DNA from: Arthrobacter sp. AZCC_0090
Lineage (GTDB): Bacteria > Actinomycetota > Actinomycetes > Actinomycetales > Micrococcaceae
Length of the DNA: 64,000 bases
Direction of reading: 5' to 3'
Assembly: GCF_014207375.1 (NCBI RefSeq)
Contig: NZ_JACHEE010000008.1
Location: 124,001-188,000, forward strand
Each line of letters begins with the position of its first letter. Position 1 is the stretch's first letter. The translations under genes and the position numbers were made by a program. Positions 1 to 8,622 of the stretch are shown in pieces. The notes under the pieces were generated by a model. That model had not been told where the DNA came from and did no database searches. It saw only the letters and a program-made list of their open reading frames with translations.

Positions 1-1
1 T

Positions 2-916
2 TTCAAGGAACTCGTGGGGGAATCGGTCTGGCTTTATCCGCAGACAGACGTCTTCCTCGACCTCGCTGCACGGCGTAAGGACGACGGCGGGGACGTCCGG
101 TACAGCGTCACGGACACCACCATCCGCGATCTCGAAGGCAAGCCGAAAGTCTGGTTCACCGACTCCGAGGGCCAGGAATTCGAGATCCAGGCGGACTTCC
201 TGGTGGGTGCCGACGGATCCCGCAGCCACTGCCGCTTCCAGATCCCGGAGGCGAACCGCAAGTGGTATTTCCACGAATACCCGTTCGCCTGGTTCGGCAT
301 CCTCGCCCAGGCTCCGCGAAGCTCGGACGAACTGATCTACGCCAATTCGGAGAACGGCTTCGCCCTGATCAGCCAGCGCACCGAGAACGTGCAGCGCATG
401 TACTTCCAGTGCGACCCCAAGGAAAACGTGGCCGACTGGGACGACGAGCGCATCTGGTCCGAATTCCGCAAACGCGTCAACGGAAACGGCTTTGAGCTCA
501 AGGAGGGGCCGGTCCTCGAGAAGATGGTCCTGCCGTTCCGCAGCTTCGTCCACACCCCAATGCGCCACGGGAACCTGTTCCTTGCCGGAGACGCCGCCCA
601 CACCGTCCCGCCCACAGGTGCCAAAGGCCTCAATTTGGCCCTGCACGATGTCAAAGTGCTTTTCGAAGGTTTCGAGTCCTTCTACTCAAGCGGTTCCGGC
701 GCCCTCCTCGAGTCCTACAGCGACCGCGCCCTGGAACGCGTCTGGAAGGCCCAGCACTTCTCCTACTGGATGACCTCCATGCTGCACACCGTTCCCGGTT
801 CGGACGATTTCAGCCGTGCCCGCCAGCTCGGGGAGCTCCACTCCGTGGTCTCCTCGCGGCATGCGCGGGCGTACCTGGCGGAGTCGTACACGGGGTGGTC
901 GGGGGCGACGCGCTAA
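2..916 (+). CDS. pobA: 4-hydroxybenzoate 3-monooxygenase, 3' part only
   Basis: The reading frame is already open at the left window edge, so the N-terminus with the dinucleotide-binding GxGxxG motif lies outside; about 304 residues remain. The protein carries the FAD/NADPH-contacting motif VGADGSRS and the second FAD motif LFLAGDAAHTVPPTGAKGLN, followed by the WMTSMLH segment typical of PobA. The enzyme hydroxylates 4-hydroxybenzoate to protocatechuate with NAD(P)H and oxygen, in the cytoplasm. The usual length is about 390 residues, so roughly a quarter is missing. The last codons and the stop lie in a 19-bp tandem repeat. Its pathway partners (protocatechuate ring cleavage) would be to the left of the window. 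Confidence 0.92.
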   Translation, partial: FKELVGESVWLYPQTDVFLDLAARRKDDGGDVRYSVTDTTIRDLEGKPKVWFTDSEGQEFEIQADFLVGADGSRSHCRFQIPEANRKWYFHEYPFAWFGILAQAPRSSDELIYANSENGFALISQRTENVQRMYFQCDPKENVADWDDERIWSEFRKRVNGNGFELKEGPVLEKMVLPFRSFVHTPMRHGNLFLAGDAAHTVPPTGAKGLNLALHDVKVLFEGFESFYSSGSGALLESYSDRALERVWKAQHFSYWMTSMLHTVPGSDDFSRARQLGELHSVVSSRHARAYLAESYTGWSGATR

Positions 917-950
917 ACGTCTGGCGACGCGCTAAACCTCTGGCGACGCG
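904..950. repeat. 19-bp tandem repeat across the pobA stop codon
   Basis: The unit GGCGACGCGCTAAACGTCT (904-922) is followed by a copy with one change (923-941) and a 9-bp partial third copy (942-950). The pobA TAA lies within the first copy, so the duplication reproduces the end of the gene in the 3' untranslated region. A short palindrome CCGAAATTCGG follows at 968-978. Confidence 0.85.
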
Positions 951-1039
951 GAAATCCCGTGGCGCGACCGAAATTCGGGAGTCGTCAGGCTTTCTCCGTG
1001 TCAGCTAGCCAATTGCGCGTCGCCAGGGAAGTGACAGGG

Positions 1040-1987
1040 TCAGCTCAGGTTGAGGTCGGCGAGGGCCGTGAGCGCTCGTTCAGGGTGCTCGGCGATGCGG
1101 TTGAGGACGTACAACCACCATTCGCCACCGAAGATGACGTACTCGCGCGTTCGGTAGCCTTCCTGCTGCAGTCGGTCCAGAAGGTCAGTCCCCAGTCCGA
1201 GGAGCATTTCGAATTCGATCGTGCCGGTCTTCAACGCCTCGCCGTGCCTGGCGATAAGCGTGCTGACGAGCGTGTCGTCGTGGGTCGCGAGGGACAACGG
1301 GTGGCCGGAGTGGATGAGCTGGCTTGCCAGTTCGAGGTAGGCGTTGGTGAGTTCGGCGCTGTTGCGGGGATAGGCGGCGGACTCGGGCTCAAGGAACGCG
1401 CCTTTGACCAGACGAACGGTACCCGGGTGGCGCAGGACCCGCTCAAGATCGCCGGGCGTGCGATGTAGGCGAGCTTGCAATGTGATGCCGACGCGGGGGA
1501 TCTCGGCGGCAAGTTCGTCGTACAGGTCAAGGACTAGGTCGGTCCGATCCGAGCCCTCGGCCGAGATCATCAGCTCCGTTCCGAACGGTTCAGTTATCGC
1601 GGCGAGTTGGCGCACGTGGTCCAGGGCCAGATCGCGGTCCACGAGTGCGCCGAGGTGGGAGAGGTCAAAGGAGATAGTGCTCGGCAGGCCAGAGGTCCCG
1701 AGAGCGGAGCCCAACTCGAGGAACACTATGGCCTCCGAGCGAGCGAGATCAGCGCTGCGCACGCTCTCGCCGGCGTACTCGATGCTGGCGGCGTGGCCGC
1801 GAGACACCGCCGCTGCGGCTACCCGGATAGCGTCAGTGACGGTATCCCCGGCCGAGTATCTCCTCGCGACACGCGAAGCCATCGTCGCCAGGGTAGGCGA
1901 GGACATGACACGTTGCTTCAGGTCTTCATCCAATGCCCACGCCCGGAGGGTATCGGCAGCACGTTCGAGATCAATCTTGGTAGTCAT
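1040..1987 (-). CDS. Proline dehydrogenase family protein
   Basis: This 315-residue protein looks like a monofunctional, FAD-dependent proline dehydrogenase (PRODH), which oxidises L-proline to pyrroline-5-carboxylate. Visible family motifs include SFDLSHLG, the strand RLVKGAF with its conserved lysine, LATHDD, FEMLLG and the C-terminal YVIFGGEWWLYVLNRI substrate/flavin segment. No P5C dehydrogenase domain is attached and none lies beside it. It is the last gene of a leftward run behind the mutarotase (36-bp gap). There is no strong ribosome binding site, so it may depend on upstream translation. Its place behind sugar genes is odd; it could serve another imino acid, such as those of the hydroxyproline cluster 30 kb away. 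Confidence 0.8.
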   Translation of the reverse strand: MTTKIDLERAADTLRAWALDEDLKQRVMSSPTLATMASRVARRYSAGDTVTDAIRVAAAAVSRGHAASIEYAGESVRSADLARSEAIVFLELGSALGTSGLPSTISFDLSHLGALVDRDLALDHVRQLAAITEPFGTELMISAEGSDRTDLVLDLYDELAAEIPRVGITLQARLHRTPGDLERVLRHPGTVRLVKGAFLEPESAAYPRNSAELTNAYLELASQLIHSGHPLSLATHDDTLVSTLIARHGEALKTGTIEFEMLLGLGTDLLDRLQQEGYRTREYVIFGGEWWLYVLNRIAEHPERALTALADLNLS

Positions 1988-2023
1988 CCGACAAACTGTA
2001 CCTGCGGAGGTTTCCGCACAAAC

Positions 2024-3040
2024 TTAGGAGATCCCGCCCGAGCGCCGGGGCAGCAGGTACCGGATGCCCCAGCTAGCTTCCCAGGCCTCGCCGGGTTCCA
2101 GCCAGCGCAGGCCGTGGCCGCTGTTGAAGGCATCGGCCGGGGCGGTCATCGGTTCAAGCGCGACGGCGGTCACCATGCCGCCGTCGGTGGTGAACTCCGT
2201 AGTGGTGAAGGCCTGGACGTAGCCGAAGGAAGCGTCCATGAGCAGCTGAACTTGGCTGCCGTCAGGCGCTTCCAGATAGTGCAGGGAGCTGCCGTCGCCT
2301 TCTTGACGGACATTGCCCCAGGCATCGTCGAGGTCAACGGAACCCACCATCTGGCCGGTGCGGAAGTCGTTCCGGGTTCCGCTGACGTCCGTGGTGATTC
2401 CGCTCGGGTTCAGGCGTTCGTCCACCTCGATGTGGGTATCGGCGTTGATGTAGAGCCTGAGTTCTTCGGTCGGCACGCTGCCCAAACGGAGGAAAGGATG
2501 TGCCCCGAGCGCGACCGGTGCGGATCGGAGACCCGTATTTTCCACACGGTGTGTGACGCGCAGCCCGTCCACCACGAGTTGATAGCGGACCGACGTCGAC
2601 AGCTCGAAGAGGTATCCCGGCTGTGGCGAGACACCGGCGTCGAGGGTGATGCTGTCCGTGGTGCGTGAAGTGACCCGATACGGAGTGCGCGTCAGCAATC
2701 CGTGCAAGGCATTCCCGTTTTCCGGTTCCGTGATGTCCAATTGCTGGGCAACGCCGTCGTAGCTCCACGTGCCCCCGGCCACCCGATTGGGCCACGGAAC
2801 CAGGACCCAGCCTGCGCACCACGGCGGTTGCGCATCGGCGGGATAGCCCTGGACGAGGGCCACGCCGTCGACGTCGAGCTCCCGCAAGCTGGCGGCGACT
2901 TCCGTCACCACGACGCGCTGGCTGCGGCCGCCGATGCTGGCCGTGAGTTCGAAATGCTCGCCCATGGGTGATGGTGCGCTGTGGGGCGGTGCCAAATTAA
3001 GGGAGGGTTCCTGATTGAGCGAGGGCGCCTGATTCAGCAT
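2024..3040 (-). CDS. Aldose 1-epimerase (mutarotase) family protein
   Basis: This galactose-mutarotase-like protein interconverts alpha and beta anomers of free sugars in the cytoplasm. Family motifs are PWPNR, NALHGLL with a catalytic-type histidine, and GAHPFLR with the second histidine. The first 25 residues hold a small repeat (PSLNQ/PSLNL) and are not needed for the fold, so the methionine at 2965 (MGEHFEL) is a possible true start. It lies 11 bp downstream of a ROK regulator and in the same operon as an alditol oxidase, which suggests that it equilibrates xylose anomers for the xylose isomerase encoded divergently. Confidence 0.82.
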   Translation of the reverse strand: MLNQAPSLNQEPSLNLAPPHSAPSPMGEHFELTASIGGRSQRVVVTEVAASLRELDVDGVALVQGYPADAQPPWCAGWVLVPWPNRVAGGTWSYDGVAQQLDITEPENGNALHGLLTRTPYRVTSRTTDSITLDAGVSPQPGYLFELSTSVRYQLVVDGLRVTHRVENTGLRSAPVALGAHPFLRLGSVPTEELRLYINADTHIEVDERLNPSGITTDVSGTRNDFRTGQMVGSVDLDDAWGNVRQEGDGSSLHYLEAPDGSQVQLLMDASFGYVQAFTTTEFTTDGGMVTAVALEPMTAPADAFNSGHGLRWLEPGEAWEASWGIRYLLPRRSGGIS

Positions 3041-3051
3041 GGTCGGCCTGA

Positions 3052-4257
3052 CTAGGGAGTAGGGGTAGGGAAAGCGCCGGCAGGGTCCGCAAGGAATTGC
3101 GTGAAGGCTAGTTCCGCGGCTCCGATCATCATGAGATCCGAACCGAGGGCAGCTTGGTAGATCTTCACCTGGCCGGATGGTCCGTCCATGGCCTGGGACC
3201 GGAGCGAGCTGTCCAGGGTCCCGGGAGACAGCGAGTGCAAGACGCCAAGGAAACCGTCCAGGACGATCGCTTCCGGGTTGAAAGTGTTGACGGCATTCCG
3301 CAAGGCGATGCCAAGATACCCAACCTGGCGCGCCACTTCTGCGGTAACAGATTCGCTGCTCTTCGCGCGGAGCGCTTGCTCGAGCTGGCTAGCGTCGCCA
3401 CCGCCCAACCCGGCGAGTTCAAAAAGCGAGGACTGGGAGACTTCGGTTTCAAGGCAGCCCGTGGCCCCACAGTGGCAGGGCCTCCCGGACGAGCGGACAA
3501 AGGTGTGCCCGAGTTCCCCGGCGTACCCCGATACTCCGCGGAGCAGTGCTCCGTCCGCGATGACTCCGCCGCCGATCCCGCTGGCCCCACCGTTGAGGTA
3601 GATCAAGTTCTTCTGCCCCGCGCCGGCGCCGAAGAGGAGTTCGCCTTCAGCGCCCAGCGATGCGTCGTTGGCAGCGTGGCATGGGTATCCGGTGGCCTCG
3701 CTCAGCATGCCGGCTACCGGCTCGTTGCGCCAGCCCAGGTGCGGAGCGTGCCGCACCACGCCGTCGTCCCGGTTGACCAGGCCGGGCACTGCGATACCCA
3801 CGCCCATGACCCGGTAGGAAGTGTCCAGCTCGGACCGCATTCCGGCAATCACTGCGGCCGCGATGTTCACGGCCTCTTTGGCCGTGGGGATCCGCTCGGT
3901 GTCGAAGCGGATCTTTTTCTGGACCTTCCCCCCGAGGCCGACGAGGCCAATGGTGACGGCGTCAATCTCAGGGTTGACCGCAAGGGCAGCTATGGACGGA
4001 CGCGGATGGACAATGGGGCTGGGTCTACCCACCTGGGATTCACCCGACGGCGCCGTCTCATACACCACTTCGAGGTTCACGAGTTGCCCTATCAGCGTCC
4101 CTACCGTGGACCGGTTCAGGCCGGTGCGTTTGGTCAGCTGGGCGCGGCTGAGCACGCCGTTGTGATGGACAAGGGACGTCAGCAGGGCCAAATTGTTTCG
4201 CCGCGAGGGATCGGGCTCGCTGGCGGTGGCGGGAGTTCGGGTGGGGGAGGGCATCAT
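3052..4257 (-). CDS. ROK family transcriptional regulator
   Basis: The protein has an N-terminal winged helix-turn-helix (about residues 18-65, LSRAQLTKRTGLNRSTVGTL) and a C-terminal ROK sugar-kinase-like domain with the zinc motif CHCGATGCLE and GELGHTF. I start it at the double methionine at 4257, giving 401 residues; the frame stays open for another 276 bases, but those are an out-of-frame reading of the oxidase gene and do not look like protein. The start lies 10 bp after the oxidase stop, so translation is probably coupled. XylR-type ROK proteins bind a free sugar and leave DNA. A likely target is the inverted repeat at 5623-5651. Confidence 0.88.
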   Translation of the reverse strand: MMPSPTRTPATASEPDPSRRNNLALLTSLVHHNGVLSRAQLTKRTGLNRSTVGTLIGQLVNLEVVYETAPSGESQVGRPSPIVHPRPSIAALAVNPEIDAVTIGLVGLGGKVQKKIRFDTERIPTAKEAVNIAAAVIAGMRSELDTSYRVMGVGIAVPGLVNRDDGVVRHAPHLGWRNEPVAGMLSEATGYPCHAANDASLGAEGELLFGAGAGQKNLIYLNGGASGIGGGVIADGALLRGVSGYAGELGHTFVRSSGRPCHCGATGCLETEVSQSSLFELAGLGGGDASQLEQALRAKSSESVTAEVARQVGYLGIALRNAVNTFNPEAIVLDGFLGVLHSLSPGTLDSSLRSQAMDGPSGQVKIYQAALGSDLMMIGAAELAFTQFLADPAGAFPTPTP

Positions 4258-4267
4258 CGCGACAATA

Positions 4268-5533
4268 TCAGCTACCAAACACCGTGCGGTCCAGGAAGTC
4301 GTTGCGGAACTTCCTTGATGGATCCAGGCGGTCCGCCAGTGCGATGAAGTCGTCAAAGCGGGGGTACAAGGGCGCGACGGCGGCAGCGCCGGCGTCGAAC
4401 AGCTTGCCCCAGTGCGGCCTCGCCGCGAACGGAGCCAATTCCGCCTCAAGCAGCGGCAGGATGGCTTCGACCGCCGGCTGGTCCTGGCGCCAAGTGAAAT
4501 GCAACCCGATGCCGTCTCGGCCGTAGTTGGCACTCAACCAGAGCTGGTCCGCGGCCATCGTACGGATTTCGGCTACCAGCAGCAGCGGGGTCACGATACC
4601 GGAAAGCCTGCGCATGGTGCGGAGCGCGTCTACGGCGTGCTCACGGGGGATGAGGTATTCGCTTTGCAGCTCATCGCCCTGGCTCGGGGTGAATTCCATC
4701 CTGAAATGAGCCAGCCGGTCGGACCAAGGCCCGGCAATGCCGAGCTGCTGCGTGCAGTTACTGCCTGACACTCCCGGAAGCGGGTGCCGAGCTTCCGTTG
4801 CCGGAGTGCCGCCGAAGAAGTCTGAAATTTCCGCTGCCGGATCACCGCTGCGCCGCTTGAGCCATGCCTGGCCCAGGGTGTCTCCGCTCCAATCGGTGAA
4901 GAGGCTGACGCTGTAGGCGGACGAAGTGATCTGGTCGAAGTTTTCCAGGACGAGATCCCAGTTGAGGTTTTCGAAGACGTTCTGGGCGACGTCGAAGCTT
5001 GGCTGGATGTCCAAGGTCAGCGTGGTGACGATGCCCAGTGCGCCGAGTCCCACCACCATGCCGTCGAAGTCCTCGTCGCCGCGGTGTGCGGTAAGAATGT
5101 TGCCGTCCGCGGTGACAAGTTCAAGGCCTGCGACGGCGGTGGCCAGGTTGCCGTTTGCGTCTCCGGAGCCGTGCGTGGCGGTGGCGACGGCTCCTGCCAC
5201 CGAAATGTGTGGGAGCGATGCCAAGTTGTGCAGCGCGAAACCCTGGCGCTGGAGTTCCGACGCGAGAGTCCCGTACCGCGTGCCGCCGCTCACCGTGACA
5301 GTCATATTTGCCGCATCCACGTTGATCCCCGGGTCCAGCCGGTCCAGCACCACCAAGGTGCCGTCCGTGTCCGCGATGGCGTTGAACGAATGCCGGGACC
5401 CCAGCGCACGGATCTGCCGCGCGCCTGCCACGAGCTCCTGGAGTTGCTCCACGCTGTCAGGGTGGGCGATCTGCGGTGCCTGGTAGCTGTAGTTTCCTGC
5501 CCAGTTGCGTTCCGCCACCAGCTGATCAGTCAC
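4268..5533 (-). CDS. aldO: Alditol (xylitol) oxidase, FAD-dependent
   Basis: This protein of 421 residues closely follows the Streptomyces alditol oxidase AldO from end to end. It has the motif LGSRHSFN, whose histidine carries covalent FAD in this family, then LPHISVAGAVATATHGSG, and C-terminal FAARPHWGK. The enzyme oxidises the terminal carbon of xylitol or sorbitol with oxygen, giving the aldose and hydrogen peroxide. The start is a GTG preceded by AAGGA with a 7-nt spacer. It is the first gene of a leftward operon and lies divergent to xylA, so its product xylose would enter the isomerase pathway directly. Substrate preference cannot be read from sequence; L-gulonolactone-type oxidases are relatives. 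Confidence 0.88.
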   Translation of the reverse strand: MTDQLVAERNWAGNYSYQAPQIAHPDSVEQLQELVAGARQIRALGSRHSFNAIADTDGTLVVLDRLDPGINVDAANMTVTVSGGTRYGTLASELQRQGFALHNLASLPHISVAGAVATATHGSGDANGNLATAVAGLELVTADGNILTAHRGDEDFDGMVVGLGALGIVTTLTLDIQPSFDVAQNVFENLNWDLVLENFDQITSSAYSVSLFTDWSGDTLGQAWLKRRSGDPAAEISDFFGGTPATEARHPLPGVSGSNCTQQLGIAGPWSDRLAHFRMEFTPSQGDELQSEYLIPREHAVDALRTMRRLSGIVTPLLLVAEIRTMAADQLWLSANYGRDGIGLHFTWRQDQPAVEAILPLLEAELAPFAARPHWGKLFDAGAAAVAPLYPRFDDFIALADRLDPSRKFRNDFLDRTVFGS

Positions 5534-5622
5534 GGTTGAATCCTTCGTTTGGGAGCCTTGTGGCCTTATTTGATGTCCACAACAACATAACGGCTGAATG
5601 GCTCAACCGCTAGATCCTTTGC

Positions 5623-5651
5623 GATTTTTTCGTAAGTTGTATGAAAAAATC
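5623..5651. promoter_or_regulatory. Candidate operator: perfect inverted repeat between aldO and xylA
   Basis: GATTTTTTC (5623-5631) and GAAAAAATC (5643-5651) form a perfect 9-bp inverted repeat with an 11-bp AT-rich spacer. It lies between the divergent alditol oxidase and xylose isomerase genes, just upstream of the xylA -35 box. AT-rich palindromes of this shape are typical ROK/XylR operators. Binding by either of the two nearby ROK regulators is an inference. Confidence 0.7.
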
Positions 5652-5668
5652 TCGGTGCTTCCAAGTGG

Positions 5669-5696
5669 TTGACATCACAGAGATTCGTAATATGTT
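5669..5696 (+). promoter_or_regulatory. xylA promoter
   Basis: A perfect -35 box TTGACA (5669-5674) is followed after 16 bp by TATGTT (5691-5696). Transcription would start near 5703, about 40 bases before the xylA start codon. Confidence 0.65.
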
Positions 5697-5708
5697 GGAT
5701 GGCGAAAC

Positions 5709-5732
5709 AAATCTACAAATCTACAAATCTAC
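5709..5732 (+). repeat. Three tandem AAATCTAC units in the xylA leader
   Basis: Three perfect 8-bp copies run head to tail in the predicted 5' untranslated region, ending three bases before the GGAG ribosome binding site (5735-5738). Confidence 0.85.
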
Positions 5733-5744
5733 CTGGAGCACTCA

Positions 5745-6935
5745 ATGACGATTCAGCCCACCCGTGAAGACAAGTTCTCGTTCGGCCTCTGGACCGTGGG
5801 ATGGGAGGCTCAGGACCAATTCGGTTCTGCCACCCGCCCTCCCCTGGACACTGTCGAAGCCATCAACCGCCTCAGCGACCTCGGCGCCTACGGCATCACT
5901 TTCCACGACAACGACCTGTTCCCCTTCGGTTGCTCGGCGGCCGATCGCCAGCGCGAAATCGACCGGCTGCAAGGGGCCCTGAAGGCCACTGGGTTGGTGG
6001 TCCCCATGGTCACCACCAACCTGTTCAGCCACCCTGTGTTCAAGGACGGCGGATTCACGAGCAACGATCGCGGAGTCCGCCGCTTCGCCCTGCGCAAAGT
6101 GCTGGACAATATCGATCTGGCCGCTGAACTCGGTGCCGAAACCTTCGTCATGTGGGGCGGCCGTGAAGGCAGCGAGTACGACGCCGCCAAGGACATCCGC
6201 GGAGCGCTCGAACGATACCGCGAAGCCGTGAACCTGCTGGGCGACTACGTCACGGACAAGGGCTACAACATCCGGTTCGCCATCGAACCGAAGCCGAATG
6301 AACCCCGCGGCGACATCCTGCTCCCCACCCTGGGCCACGCCCTGGCCTTCATCGAAACCCTCGAACGCCCGGATCTCGTGGGCATCAACCCTGAGACCGG
6401 CCACGAGCAGATGGCAGGCCTGAACTTCACGCACGGCATTGCCCAGGCCTTGTACCAGGGCAAGCTCTTCCACATCGACCTCAACGGCCAGCGCAGCATC
6501 AAGTTCGATCAGGACCTGGTATTCGGCCACGGCGACCTGCAGAACGCGTTCTCCCTGGTGGACCTCCTCGAAAACGGCGGTCCCGACGGCGGCCCCTCCT
6601 ACCAGGGCCCGCGCCACTTCGACTACAAGCCGAGCCGCACCGAAGACATCGACGGCGTGTGGGACTCTGCGGCTGCGAACATGCAGACCTACCTGCTCCT
6701 CAAGGAGCGCGCCAAGGCATTCCGCGCCGACCCTGAAGTTCAGGCAGCCCTCCAGGCTTCACGGGTTGCAGAAATCAACGAGCCCACCCTGAACCCGGGA
6801 GAAGGCTACGAGCAGTTGCGTGCAGACAAGTCCGCCTACGAGGACTTCGACGCCGATGCCTACTTTGGCGGCAAAGGCTTCGGATTCGTGAAGCTCCAGC
6901 AGCTCTTCATCGAGCACCTCCTCGGGGCACGCTGA
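5745..6935 (+). CDS. xylA: Xylose isomerase
   Basis: Class I (actinobacterial type) xylose isomerase of 396 residues, the normal length. It interconverts D-xylose and D-xylulose. Visible active-site elements are [10 protein letters not shown] with the catalytic histidine, [12 protein letters not shown] with a metal-binding glutamate, [11 protein letters not shown], and HIDLNGQ. The ATG is preceded by GGAG with a 6-nt spacer. It has its own TTGACA promoter and is followed after four bases by the xylulokinase gene, so the two are co-transcribed. Confidence 0.97.
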   Translation: MTIQPTREDKFSFGLWTVGWEAQDQFGSATRPPLDTVEAINRLSDLGAYGITFHDNDLFPFGCSAADRQREIDRLQGALKATGLVVPMVTTNLFSHPVFKDGGFTSNDRGVRRFALRKVLDNIDLAAELGAETFVMWGGREGSEYDAAKDIRGALERYREAVNLLGDYVTDKGYNIRFAIEPKPNEPRGDILLPTLGHALAFIETLERPDLVGINPETGHEQMAGLNFTHGIAQALYQGKLFHIDLNGQRSIKFDQDLVFGHGDLQNAFSLVDLLENGGPDGGPSYQGPRHFDYKPSRTEDIDGVWDSAAANMQTYLLLKERAKAFRADPEVQAALQASRVAEINEPTLNPGEGYEQLRADKSAYEDFDADAYFGGKGFGFVKLQQLFIEHLLGAR

Positions 6936-6939
6936 TCCT

Positions 6940-8457
6940 GTGGCCACTGCTTCCTTGAACCTGGTTGCCGGGGTTGATTCCTCTACTCAAAGCTGCAAAG
7001 TGGTGGTCCTGGACGCGGAAAGCGGAGCCCGCGTCCGCGAAGGCCGGACGAGCCACCCTGAGGGAACGGAGGTCCATCCGGACGAGTGGTGGCGGGCGCT
7101 CTCCGAAGCGTTCGACGACGCTGGCGGACTCGCCGATGTCAGCGCACTGTCCGTAGCGGGCCAGCAGCACGGCATGGTGCTGCTGGACCGCGACGGCAAC
7201 GTGGTGCGGCCGGCGCTGCTGTGGAATGACACGCGTTCGGCCGGAGTCGCGGAGGACCTCATCGCCGAAGTAGGGGCAGAGGACTTTGCCCGGCGGACCG
7301 GGCTCGTGCCAGTGGCTTCCTTCACCATCACCAAGATCCGGTGGATCAGGGACCACGAACCCCAAAACATGGCCAAGGTGGCCGCCGTCGCACTTCCCCA
7401 TGACTGGCTGACGTGGCGTCTCCGCGGTTACGGCCCGGCGGGCTCCAGCCCCCTGGGGCCCGACCTGGACCAGCTCACCACTGACCGCTCGGACGCCAGC
7501 GGCACCGGCTACTGGAGCCCGCTGACGGGACGCTACGATCTGGACCTGTTCAAACTGGCGTTTGGCCAAGACGCCCGGGAAGCCTCAGGCGGGACGGCGA
7601 CGGCGGCGCCCGGCGTCGTCGTTCTTCCCCGCGTGCTGGGCCCGGGCGAAACCGCAGGCCGGGTGCACCCGGCATGTTTCGGCGGCACCGGCGCTAGTGA
7701 GGCTGTTGGTGGCGGAATCCTGCTCGGCGTCGGGGCGGGCGACAACGCCGCCGCGGCACTGGGCCTCGGAGCAAAACCCGGCGACGTCGTGGTGTCCGTC
7801 GGTACCAGCGGCACCGTGTTCGCCGTCGACTCCTCGCCCGGACATGATGCGAGCGGGATTGTGGCGGGCTTCGCGGATGCCAGCGGGGAGTACCTGCCGA
7901 TCGCGGTGACGCTGAACGCAGCCCGCGTGCTCAGCTCTATTGCGGCATTGCTCGACGTCGACTTCGACGAGCTTTCCCGGCTCGCCCTCGAGGCCGAACC
8001 TGGTGCGGGAGGTGTGGTGCTGGTGCCGTACTTCGAAGGGGAACGGACACCCAACCTGCCTCATGCGAAGGCCAGTTTCCACGGTCTCAGCATCGCCTCC
8101 ACCACCCGGCCGAATATCGCCCGGGCGGCCATCGAAGGCATGCTGTGCGGCCTCGCTGGAGGCCTGGATGCGCTGCGTACCCAAGGTGTCCGTGCCGAGC
8201 GGTTGCTCCTGATCGGTGGTGCCGTGCAGAATCCTGCCGTGCAACGGATTGCAGCGCAGGTGTTTGACCTTCCCGTAGTCGTTCCGAGCCCTGGTGAATA
8301 CGTTGCCCGCGGCGCGGCGGTTCAGGCGGCATGGGCGCTCTCAGGGCACCGCCCAGACTGGCTCGTGGCCGTCGACGCCAACCCTGAGCCCGATTTCCGG
8401 GCCTCAATTGGCCAGAACTACAGGAAGGCCAGTGCCCGTATTGATACCGGCAACTGA
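6940..8457 (+). CDS. xylB: Xylulokinase
   Basis: FGGY-family carbohydrate kinase of 505 residues that phosphorylates D-xylulose to xylulose 5-phosphate, which enters the pentose phosphate pathway. It shows the N-terminal [15 protein letters not shown] phosphate loop, [17 protein letters not shown], the [13 protein letters not shown] loop with the catalytic-type aspartate, and VSVGTSGT. The start is GTG, four bases after the xylA stop, with no separate ribosome binding site, which points to coupled translation. A free sugar kinase of another pentulose is conceivable, but the xylA neighbour makes xylulose the probable substrate. Confidence 0.94.
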   Translation: MATASLNLVAGVDSSTQSCKVVVLDAESGARVREGRTSHPEGTEVHPDEWWRALSEAFDDAGGLADVSALSVAGQQHGMVLLDRDGNVVRPALLWNDTRSAGVAEDLIAEVGAEDFARRTGLVPVASFTITKIRWIRDHEPQNMAKVAAVALPHDWLTWRLRGYGPAGSSPLGPDLDQLTTDRSDASGTGYWSPLTGRYDLDLFKLAFGQDAREASGGTATAAPGVVVLPRVLGPGETAGRVHPACFGGTGASEAVGGGILLGVGAGDNAAAALGLGAKPGDVVVSVGTSGTVFAVDSSPGHDASGIVAGFADASGEYLPIAVTLNAARVLSSIAALLDVDFDELSRLALEAEPGAGGVVLVPYFEGERTPNLPHAKASFHGLSIASTTRPNIARAAIEGMLCGLAGGLDALRTQGVRAERLLLIGGAVQNPAVQRIAAQVFDLPVVVPSPGEYVARGAAVQAAWALSGHRPDWLVAVDANPEPDFRASIGQNYRKASARIDTGN

Positions 8458-8622
8458 ACCGTTGCTCGTCAGGACCTGGGCCTTCTCCAACATGGCCCGA
8501 TCGGCTTTGAAGTGACTTCTGCCGACGAGTAACTGCGGCGGCACGGTCCAAATGGTCCGCAACCGCTGATCCGTGAATGATGATGGAGGTCACCCCGTCC
8601 TCAACCGGATCCCGGAGGAAAC

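Noticed and set aside
1607..2668. 353-residue plus-strand open frame over the proline dehydrogenase and mutarotase genes
   Set aside because: It is antisense to two well-supported enzymes and has no recognisable domain.
4258..4533. N-terminal extension of the first ROK regulator (92 extra residues)
   Set aside because: The stretch is an out-of-frame reading of the alditol oxidase C-terminus, rich in Arg, Ser and Thr, and the ROK fold starts right at the methionine at 4257.
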